Assembly: GCA_027325905.1 (NCBI GenBank)
Contig: DAIEEM010000136.1
Location: forward strand, 1 to 5,867
From: Rhodocyclaceae bacterium
GTDB taxonomy: Bacteria; Pseudomonadota; Gammaproteobacteria; Burkholderiales; Rhodocyclaceae
Length of the DNA stretch: 5,867 nt
Direction of reading: 5' to 3'
Under the pieces are notes generated by a model that was not told where the DNA came from, searched no databases, and was given only the letters and a program-made list of their open reading frames with translations. Within the stretch, counting starts at the first letter, position 1. Each line of letters starts with the position of its first letter. Shown here piece after piece: positions 1-5,867 of this stretch. The position numbers were made by a program, and so were the translations under genes.

Positions 1-48
1 GACACGCGGATTTTCAATCCGCTGCTCTACCAACTGAGCTACCTGGCC
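1..48 (-). tRNA. tRNA-Phe (anticodon GAA), 3' part cut off by window edge
   Basis: Read on the minus strand from 48, the sequence begins GGCCAGGTAGCTCAGTTGG, a typical acceptor strand and D-arm start. It continues through the anticodon stem-loop, whose 7-base loop TTGAAAA (positions 17 to 11) carries anticodon GAA (15-13) for phenylalanine. The anticodon stem CGGAT/ATCCG-type pairing is intact. The variable loop begins at the window edge; the T-arm, the 3' acceptor strand and any CCA lie outside, so the gene is partial here. It is transcribed in the same direction as the symporter operon but has its own promoter. Confidence 0.95.
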
Positions 49-49
49 G

Positions 50-75
50 TTGCGCCGGCAAAGCTGGCGGCGCAA
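50..75 (-). repeat. Inverted repeat / hairpin in the tRNA-Phe leader
   Basis: TTGCGCCG (50-57) and CGGCGCAA (68-75) are perfect 8-base inverted copies separated by 10 bases. In the minus-strand precursor RNA they would form a stable stem that ends one base before the mature 5' end of tRNA-Phe. No T-tract follows, so it does not look like a terminator. It may affect 5' processing of the precursor; that role is inference. Confidence 0.6.
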
Positions 76-86
76 ACGAGCGCATG

Positions 87-115
87 ATTATAGCCGAAAC
101 CCCGCGCCGATCGAA
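87..115 (-). promoter_or_regulatory. Promoter of tRNA-Phe
   Basis: On the minus strand a perfect TATAAT -10 hexamer lies at 92-87, about 38 bases upstream of the mature tRNA 5' end. It is followed by a GC-rich discriminator, as usual for stable-RNA promoters. The -35 region about 17 bases upstream (115-110, TTCGAT) is a poor match to TTGACA. Transcription would start near 80 and give a leader of about 30 bases. The promoter sits between the operon terminator and the tRNA, so the tRNA appears to be transcribed independently. Confidence 0.7.
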
Positions 116-127
116 GATTCGCACACA

Positions 128-158
128 AGAAAAGGCCCCCGCACACGCGGGGGCCTTT
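128..158 (-). terminator. Rho-independent terminator of the symporter operon
   Basis: AAAGGCCCCCGC (131-142) and GCGGGGGCCTTT (147-158) form a perfect 12-bp stem with a 4-base loop. Reading leftward, the stem is followed by TTTTCTTGTG, a modest U-tract. It begins 23 bases after the actP stop codon and lies upstream of the tRNA-Phe promoter. It therefore ends the operon and insulates the tRNA gene. Confidence 0.92.
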
Positions 159-181
159 CCCCTCTCCCCCTCCTATTGCCC

Positions 182-2188
<2,007 letters not shown>

Positions 2189-2192
2189 CGCG

Positions 2193-2513
2193 TCACTGGA
2201 CTCTGATCTTGTGGGCGTCGTCGATGAGTTCCTGCGCCATGGCGTCGTATGCCCTGGCCCGCGCCATGTAGTAACCGGCGATACCCCAGGCGACGACGAA
2301 CTGCGAGAGCGCGAACAGGATGCCGAAATTGACCACGCCGAAGACCTTCACCCTGAAAAGATCCTGAAAGTAGGCGGCGCCGATCGGCAACAGAAAGTAG
2401 TAAACCGTGGATAGCACCATCAGCCAGGTCAGGAACGTCGACTTCTTCGTGCGCAGCCTCTGAAAGCGTGGATCGTTGTCGATCGCAGCCCAGTTGATGG
2501 AGTTGGCGGACAT
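2193..2513 (-). CDS. yjcH: DUF485 family membrane protein, YjcH-like partner of ActP
   Basis: This 106-aa protein has a charged N-terminal segment (NDPRFQRLRTKKSTF, 13-27), a first membrane helix at about 28-49 and a second at about 58-82. Its C-terminal stretch, YYMARARAYDAMAQELI (81-97), is the usual DUF485 ending (membrane exit, then an aromatic/Asp-containing helix). E. coli YjcH has the same layout and sits directly upstream of actP, as here, where the gap is only 4 bp. The molecular role of DUF485 proteins is not well established; the constant pairing suggests an accessory subunit or a stability factor for the symporter. The ATG at 2513 is supported by GGGAGG four bases upstream. Family assignment is confident, function is not. 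Confidence 0.88.
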   Translation of the reverse strand: MSANSINWAAIDNDPRFQRLRTKKSTFLTWLMVLSTVYYFLLPIGAAYFQDLFRVKVFGVVNFGILFALSQFVVAWGIAGYYMARARAYDAMAQELIDDAHKIRVQ

Positions 2514-2643
2514 AGCGCCTCCCGATTCTTTATCAGCGGATTCCCTTGGTGTGGCGCAGACTCTAACAATTCAACCTGACGGCACTCTTACGCAGCGGCG
2601 TCGATGCGCATCCGTTCAACTGCAGGGGCCGCCCCCGTCGAGC
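2514..2643 (-). other. 130-bp non-coding gap inside the operon
   Basis: This is the only sizeable gap among six otherwise tightly packed genes. It separates the regulator/DUF4212 part from the DUF485-actP part and is less GC-rich around 2524-2580. No terminator with a T-tract is visible. TTGAAT at about 2575-2570 resembles a -35 hexamer, but no convincing -10 follows at 16-18 bases. An internal promoter or an RNA-processing site is possible but unproven. Confidence 0.4.
2518..2523 (-). promoter_or_regulatory. Ribosome binding site of the DUF485 gene
   Basis: Minus-strand GGGAGG, four bases before the ATG at 2513. It is the strongest such site in the distal half of the operon. It suggests that the DUF485-actP pair is translated independently of the upstream genes. 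Confidence 0.7.
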
Positions 2644-2973
2644 TTATGGCCCGCCGTTCAGCAGTATCCGCTTCAGATAGGCCAGCAGTATCCAGAGCCA
2701 GAAAAGGACGAAGAAGGCGACATACGGGAGATGTCGGTCGACGATACGCCGCGGCACGGCAAGACGCACCGTGCGCACGGCCGGCGCGCCGATGATCCGG
2801 AACAGCCGGTAGATCGGATTGGCGTCGCGGCCGCGGCCGGCGACGAGGGCCACCAGCCCCTGCCCGAGCAAAGCGAGCATCGCCACCTCGACGACGGCGC
2901 GTAGCGCGCCGACCGCCGTGGCGGCTACATTGCCGGCCACTGCCGTTCGCCGCTCACTCGTCTTCCCCTTCAT
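2644..2973 (-). CDS. Unrecognised 109-aa two-helix membrane protein
   Basis: I do not recognise a named family. The protein has a basic N-terminus (1-10), a hydrophobic helix at about 24-46, and a basic, partly amphipathic middle (NPIYRLFRIIGAPAVRTVRL, 52-71, then VPRRIVDRH, 73-81). A second helix (about 83-100), rich in Phe and Trp, is followed by a short KR-containing end. The layout of helix, basic amphipathic segment with Pro, helix recalls half of a YggT-type protein, but the resemblance is weak. Its ATG lies inside the DUF4212 gene (20-bp overlap), which favours translational coupling; AGGGA about 12 bases upstream is a poor ribosome site. Third codon positions are mostly G or C, as in its neighbours. 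Position between the two symporter-associated small proteins suggests it belongs to the same membrane complex, which is inference. Confidence 0.75.
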   Translation of the reverse strand: MKGKTSERRTAVAGNVAATAVGALRAVVEVAMLALLGQGLVALVAGRGRDANPIYRLFRIIGAPAVRTVRLAVPRRIVDRHLPYVAFFVLFWLWILLAYLKRILLNGGP

Positions 2974-3220
2974 GGACGCCGTATTCCCTGTCCAGGTTGT
3001 TCATGTAGCGGAAGTAGAACAATATGATTAGGACATAGACGACGAGGGCGCCCTGGGCGGCCATATAGAACCCCAGCGGAAAACCGAGGACGACGATGCT
3101 GTTGAGTTCGCGCGCGAAATAGCTGTCGACGAAGCTGACGGCGAACCACAGCAGCAGCAGTACGGCGGTGACAAATAGATTCCTATACCAGTATTCCTGG
3201 TGTTTTTGCGTCAGCCGCAT
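2954..3220 (-). CDS. DUF4212 protein, putative sodium:solute symporter small subunit
   Basis: This 88-aa protein matches the DUF4212 / 'Na_symport_sm' pattern: an aromatic start (HQEYWYRNL, 7-15), a first membrane helix at about 16-34, the hallmark LNSIVVLGFPLGFYMAAQG (39-57), a second helix to about 70, and the ending RYMNNLDREYGVHE (71-84). The usual length is about 90 aa, so it is complete. Family members normally sit next to, or are fused to, a symporter large subunit of the VC_2705 subfamily. Here the only symporter in the operon is the ActP-like one two genes downstream. The ATG at 3220 has a good GGGAGG site nine bases upstream, and the gene follows the kinase stop after 37 bp. Confidence 0.9.
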   Translation of the reverse strand: MRLTQKHQEYWYRNLFVTAVLLLLWFAVSFVDSYFARELNSIVVLGFPLGFYMAAQGALVVYVLIILFYFRYMNNLDREYGVHEGEDE

Positions 3221-3229
3221 CGATCTCTT

Positions 3230-3235
3230 CCTCCC
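3230..3235 (-). promoter_or_regulatory. Ribosome binding site of the DUF4212 gene
   Basis: Minus-strand GGGAGG nine bases before the ATG at 3220, within a purine-rich 37-bp gap after the kinase gene. No terminator lies in this gap, so read-through from the regulatory genes into the transport genes is expected. Confidence 0.7.
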
Positions 3236-3257
3236 TTCCCGTTTCTCATCCTACGCC

Positions 3258-4739
3258 TCATGCCGAACCGGCGGCCGCATCGGGCCCGGCGTGGCGGCGC
3301 GGAAAACTGAGCTGCACCAAGGTGCCCTGGCCGCCGGATGGCGTCGTCAGCCGGATGTCGGCGCGATGCAGGTCGGCGATTTCGCGCACGATGGGCAAGC
3401 CCAGGCCGCTGCCGTCGGCATCGGTGCCGAGCACCCGGTAGAAGCGTTCGAAAACGCGCCCGCGCTCGACCTCGGGAATGCCCATGCCATTGTCCTCGAC
3501 CTCAAGAAGCGCCCGCGTCCCGGTGCGCGTCATGACCGTGACGCGGCCGCCGCGCGGAGTGTACTTGATGGCGTTGTCGATCAGGTTATTGAGCAGTTCG
3601 CGCAGCAGCGCGGGAATGCCGTCGATCGCCAGCGGCCAGCCGGTGCCTTCGAAGCCGAGGTCGATGCCGGCCGCCATTGCCTGCGGCACCCATTCCTCGG
3701 CCACGCGCATGGCGAGCAGTTCGAGATCGACGGCTTCGACCGAATGGATCTTCTCGTGGCTCGCTTCGGCGCGCGCGAGCATAAGCAGTTGGCTGGTCAG
3801 ATGGGCGGCGCTTTGCGTCGCGGCGGCAATGCGCACGACGAACTCGCGCAACTGCTGCGGATCGGTTTCCGCCAACGCCAGTTCCGTCTGCATCTTCAGG
3901 CCGGTCAGCGGCGTTTTCAACTGGTGCGCGGCGTCGGCGATGAAGCGCTCCTGCGCCTGCAGATTTTCCTCCAGACGTTGCATCATATCGTTCAGGGCGA
4001 GGATAACGGGACGGATTTCCTCGGGCACTCCGCGAATGGGAATCGGCGACAGGTCGCCGGGCCGGCGGCGGCGAATGCGCGCCTGCAGGCGGTTCAACGG
4101 TGCGATGCCGCGCGACAGCCCCATATAGACGAGGATAACCGCCAGCGGAATGATGGCGAACTGCGGCAGCAGCACGCCCGAGATGATGCGTGAGGCGAGA
4201 TTGCTGCGCTTGTTGCGCGTTTCGGCCACCTGCACCAGCACCGGCACGCGCCCCGGCGGCACGGCGAGGAACGAATAGGCGACGCGGATTTCCTCGCCGT
4301 TGATGGTGTCGTCGCGAAACAGGATTTCGTCGGTAGCGACATCCTTGGGAATCTCGGTCCAGGGAATCTCGCGGTCGCCGGCCACCAGTTCGCCGTGCAG
4401 ACCCGTCACCTGGTAGTAGAGGGTATCGAACTCGTCGGCCCGCAGCATCGCCCGCGCCGGTGCCGGAAAATTCACGCTGACGCGATTGCCGTCTATCTTC
4501 ACGAGGCGGACGATGGCGGCGACGTTTTCCGACAAGGCCTGGTCGTAGGGCTGGTCCGCGATCTGGTTGGCAACGTGGTTGGTGACGGCGATCGAGATGG
4601 GCCAGAGGAAAAGCAGCGGCGCCAGCATCCAATCGAGGATCTCGCCGAACAGGGAGTTCAATTCCCCATGCGTGCCGAACACCCCGCGGCGCGAGGTGGT
4701 GGCAGCGGCCACGGTGGTGCGCTCAGGAACCGTCGCCAT
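3258..4739 (-). CDS. Sensor histidine kinase, TctE-like (2CSK_N sensor domain)
   Basis: This is a 493-aa inner-membrane kinase. A cytoplasmic N-terminus (1-33) leads to a first membrane helix (about 34-53), a periplasmic sensor region (about 54-188) and a second helix (about 189-208). The sensor has the traits of the TctE-type 2CSK_N domain: ADQPYDQALSENV (61-73), DTLYYQVTGLHGELVAGD (105-122), VLVQVAETRNKR (167-178). A HAMP-like linker (about 209-262) precedes the phosphoacceptor site ADAAHQLKTPLTGL with His272. The ATP-binding domain shows the N box (ELLNNLIDNAIKYTP, 381-395), DNGMGIP (416-422), the F box FERFYRV and GSGLGLPIV (443-451). The reading frame stays open upstream to 4853; I chose the ATG at 4739 because it overlaps the regulator gene by only 17 bp and leaves a normal length. 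TctE-type kinases often control carboxylate transport, which fits the neighbours; the actual ligand is unknown. Confidence 0.93.
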   Translation of the reverse strand: MATVPERTTVAAATTSRRGVFGTHGELNSLFGEILDWMLAPLLFLWPISIAVTNHVANQIADQPYDQALSENVAAIVRLVKIDGNRVSVNFPAPARAMLRADEFDTLYYQVTGLHGELVAGDREIPWTEIPKDVATDEILFRDDTINGEEIRVAYSFLAVPPGRVPVLVQVAETRNKRSNLASRIISGVLLPQFAIIPLAVILVYMGLSRGIAPLNRLQARIRRRRPGDLSPIPIRGVPEEIRPVILALNDMMQRLEENLQAQERFIADAAHQLKTPLTGLKMQTELALAETDPQQLREFVVRIAAATQSAAHLTSQLLMLARAEASHEKIHSVEAVDLELLAMRVAEEWVPQAMAAGIDLGFEGTGWPLAIDGIPALLRELLNNLIDNAIKYTPRGGRVTVMTRTGTRALLEVEDNGMGIPEVERGRVFERFYRVLGTDADGSGLGLPIVREIADLHRADIRLTTPSGGQGTLVQLSFPRRHAGPDAAAGSA

Positions 4740-5427
4740 CGCCGCCCGCCGTCGCGGCCGGCTCGGCCGGCTTCTCGAGACAATAGCCCAGTCCGCGCAG
4801 GGTGGCGATGCGCACGCCGCTGATCTCGAGTTTCTTGCGCAGGCGATGGACATAAACCTCGATGGCGTTGGTGCTGACTTCCTCGCCCCAGCCGCAGAGA
4901 TGGTCGACTAGCTGTTCCTTGCTGACGAGTCGGCCGGCGCGCAGCAGCAGGATTTCGAGCAAGCCCAGTTCGCGCGCCGAACAGTCAACCACCTGGCCAT
5001 CGATGCGAACGACGTGTTCGGCCTGATCGTAGGTCAGCGGGCCGAAATCGATCTGCGTCGGCATGCCGGTGCCGCGGCGGGTCAGCGCACGGACGCGGGC
5101 CTCCAGTTCAGGCAGGGCGAAGGGCTTGGTCAAATAGTCGTCGGCGCCGGCGTCGAGCCCGCGCACGCGATCCTCGATGCCGTCCTGGGCCGTCAGGATC
5201 AGTACCGGCGTCGGATTCTTGCGGCTGCGCAGGCGCTTCAGGACCTCGATGCCGGAAAGCTTGGGCAGCCCCAGATCGAGAATCAGCAAGTCGTACTGTT
5301 GCGTGGCCAGCGCGGCGTCGGCGTCCGCACCCGTGACGACATGATCAACGGCATACGCGGCCTTCTTCAACGCGCGCGCCAAACCGTCGGCGATGATGCG
5401 GTCGTCTTCGGCGAGCAGGATTCTCAT
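4723..5427 (-). CDS. Response regulator, OmpR/PhoB family (TctD/QseB-like)
   Basis: This 234-aa cytoplasmic DNA-binding regulator has a receiver domain (1-118) with the acidic pocket AEDD (6-9), phosphoacceptor Asp51 (LILDLGLP), Thr79 (LTAQD) and Lys101 (LTKPF). A short linker leads to a winged-helix domain (about 128-218) with the recognition-helix region NAIEVYVHRLRKKLE (187-201) and the closing RIATLRGLGYCLE (206-218), very like TctD. A loose Ala/Gly/Asp tail (220-234) follows. The frame is open to an ATG at 5499, but family members begin right at MRILLAEDD, so 5427 is the better start even though its ribosome site is weak. It is first in the operon and probably controls itself and the transport genes downstream; that target is inferred from position. 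Confidence 0.93.
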   Translation of the reverse strand: MRILLAEDDRIIADGLARALKKAAYAVDHVVTGADADAALATQQYDLLILDLGLPKLSGIEVLKRLRSRKNPTPVLILTAQDGIEDRVRGLDAGADDYLTKPFALPELEARVRALTRRGTGMPTQIDFGPLTYDQAEHVVRIDGQVVDCSARELGLLEILLLRAGRLVSKEQLVDHLCGWGEEVSTNAIEVYVHRLRKKLEISGVRIATLRGLGYCLEKPAEPAATAGGDGDGS

Positions 5428-5463
5428 GCGTGACGGTCGGCCACCGATGTAAGTTACTCGCAG

Positions 5464-5489
5464 GCGGCAGCCGTTAGAGTGCCTGCCGC
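5464..5489. repeat. Inverted repeat GCGGCAG-N12-CTGCCGC upstream of the regulator
   Basis: GCGGCAG (5464-5470) and CTGCCGC (5483-5489) are perfect 7-base inverted arms around a less GC-rich 12-base centre. CAGGC/GCCTG (5461-5465 and 5481-5485) gives an alternative pairing. The element ends 37 bp before the regulator start codon. It could be an operator or an mRNA leader hairpin; nothing here decides which. Confidence 0.45.
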
Positions 5490-5517
5490 GGTTCCCCATT
5501 TAGCCCGTCGCCTCGGA

Positions 5518-5539
5518 GAGCGGCGGCTTGAAGCCGCTC
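5518..5539. repeat. Perfect 15-bp palindrome within a longer dyad
   Basis: GCGGCTT-G-AAGCCGC at 5523-5537 is a perfect odd-centred palindrome. The overlapping arms GAGCGGC (5518-5524) and GCCGCTC (5533-5539) give a second pairing with an 8-base loop. No T-tract follows on either strand, so it is not an obvious terminator. It lies about 96 bp upstream of the regulator ATG, which suits a protein binding site or a leader structure. Confidence 0.45.
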
Positions 5540-5552
5540 CCGGTCGATCTGT

Positions 5553-5576
5553 TTCACTCAGCCGTGAAGTCTAGCA
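5553..5576 (-). promoter_or_regulatory. Candidate operon promoter with adjoining operator-like dyad
   Basis: On the minus strand TGCTAGACT (5576-5568) resembles an extended -10 (TG-N-TATAAT, four of six core bases). The -35 position (about 5596-5591) is not conserved. Directly downstream is a TTCAC-N6-GTGAA dyad (5553-5568), placed where a repressor or activator could act near the start site. Transcription from here would give a leader of about 135 bases before the regulator ATG. The match is weak and is offered as a candidate only. Confidence 0.3.
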
Positions 5577-5613
5577 TAGGGGCAGGGAGCCTTCCGCACC
5601 CGCCCGGCGAGCG

Positions 5614-5867
5614 CTACTGCCGGACCAGGCGACGCAGGCAGTCCGCCATGTCGCGGCGGCCGCCGCTCTTGACCGTGCATTCACCCGAGGGGTTCGCGCG
5701 CGAAGTTTTCGTACTGGAAACGTTCGCCGCGGACGGCTTGCTTCGCACGTAGGCCGTAGCCAGAAAGCTTTCGTCGGTCGGCGCGTCCCGCTGGGAAAGC
5801 GAGACGGTGGCCGGCTCGGGCGCCGACGGATAGGCGGATGTCCTTGCCGCATACGGCGGAGCGGAAA
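5614..5867 (-). CDS. C-terminal end of an unrecognised protein, runs off the window
   Basis: One minus-strand frame is open from the window edge (first full codon at 5865) to a TAG at 5614-5616, giving at least 83 residues. About 80 percent of its codons end in G or C, more than at its first or second positions, which is the expected coding pattern for this genome. The visible part is rich in Ser, Pro, Ala and Thr for about 60 residues (for example SAYPSAPEPATVSLSQRD, 10-27). It ends in a compact basic segment with two cysteines (GECTVKSGGRRDMADCLRRL, 61-80). This could be the tail of an exported or low-complexity protein; I do not recognise it. A competing frame on the same strand (5571-5852) is also open, but its Arg/Pro-heavy product looks like a shadow. 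No start is visible and no terminator is evident after the stop. Confidence 0.5.
   Translation of the reverse strand, partial: SAPPYAARTSAYPSAPEPATVSLSQRDAPTDESFLATAYVRSKPSAANVSSTKTSRANPSGECTVKSGGRRDMADCLRRLVRQ

Noticed and set aside
3168..4193. 341-codon plus-strand frame opposite the histidine kinase
   Set aside because: Antisense shadow of a gene whose kinase motifs are complete on the minus strand.
3586..4632. 348-codon minus-strand frame overlapping the kinase
   Set aside because: Arg-rich shadow in another frame; the kinase frame is intact across the whole span.
4740..4853. Upstream extension of the kinase to the ATG at 4853
   Set aside because: It would overlap the response regulator by about 130 bp and add an Arg/Ser/Ala/Cys-rich stretch unlike kinase N-termini. 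The ATG at 4739 gives a normal short overlap.
5468..5485. Possible sigma-54 promoter on the minus strand (AGGCAC with GG-N10-GC spacing)
   Set aside because: The -24 half is a fair match, but the -12 half matches only the GC pair. The operon is headed by an OmpR-type regulator, not a sigma-54 activator. Kept only as a remark.
5428..5499. Upstream extension of the response regulator to the ATG at 5499
   Set aside because: It would add 24 residues before the MRILLAEDD start that is standard for the family, and it runs through part of an inverted repeat.
5571..5852. 93-codon minus-strand frame at the right edge
   Set aside because: The product is very rich in Arg, Pro and Ala. The neighbouring frame ending at 5614 has a better third-position pattern and a more protein-like composition.

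Overview
The window is a high-GC stretch in which nearly every gene lies on the minus strand and is read right to left. GC-rich third codon positions, the tRNA-Phe sequence and the TctDE-like and ActP-like protein types suggest a betaproteobacterium, perhaps of the Rhodocyclales (Azoarcus/Thauera/Dechloromonas type). That placement is inference from sequence style; no marker here fixes the genus.

The main content is one apparent operon of six genes occupying 5427 down to 182. In transcription order they are: an OmpR/PhoB-type response regulator (TctD/QseB-like); a TctE-type sensor histidine kinase overlapping it by 17 bp; an 88-aa DUF4212 'sodium symporter small subunit'; an unrecognised 109-aa two-helix membrane protein overlapping that gene by 20 bp; a 106-aa DUF485 (YjcH-like) membrane protein; and a 668-aa ActP-like sodium:solute (acetate) symporter starting 4 bp later. 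A perfect 12-bp-stem rho-independent terminator at 131-158 closes the operon. The likely logic is that the kinase senses a carboxylate or related signal outside the membrane, the regulator switches on the operon, and the symporter with its small membrane partners imports acetate or a related monocarboxylate with a cation.

The left edge (1-48) is the 5' part of a tRNA-Phe(GAA) gene on the minus strand. It has its own perfect TATAAT -10 element and an 8-bp leader hairpin, and the operon terminator separates it from the operon.

The right part (5428-5613) is the presumed control region of the operon. It holds three separate dyad symmetries and a weak extended -10. Beyond it, at 5614-5867, is the probable C-terminal end of an unrecognised minus-strand gene running off the window.

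The most unusual points are an Ala/Lys/Glu-rich, probably coiled-coil insertion of about 100 residues in the symporter just before its last membrane helix, and the presence in one operon of both small proteins (DUF4212 and DUF485) that normally accompany different branches of the symporter family, with an unknown small membrane protein between them.
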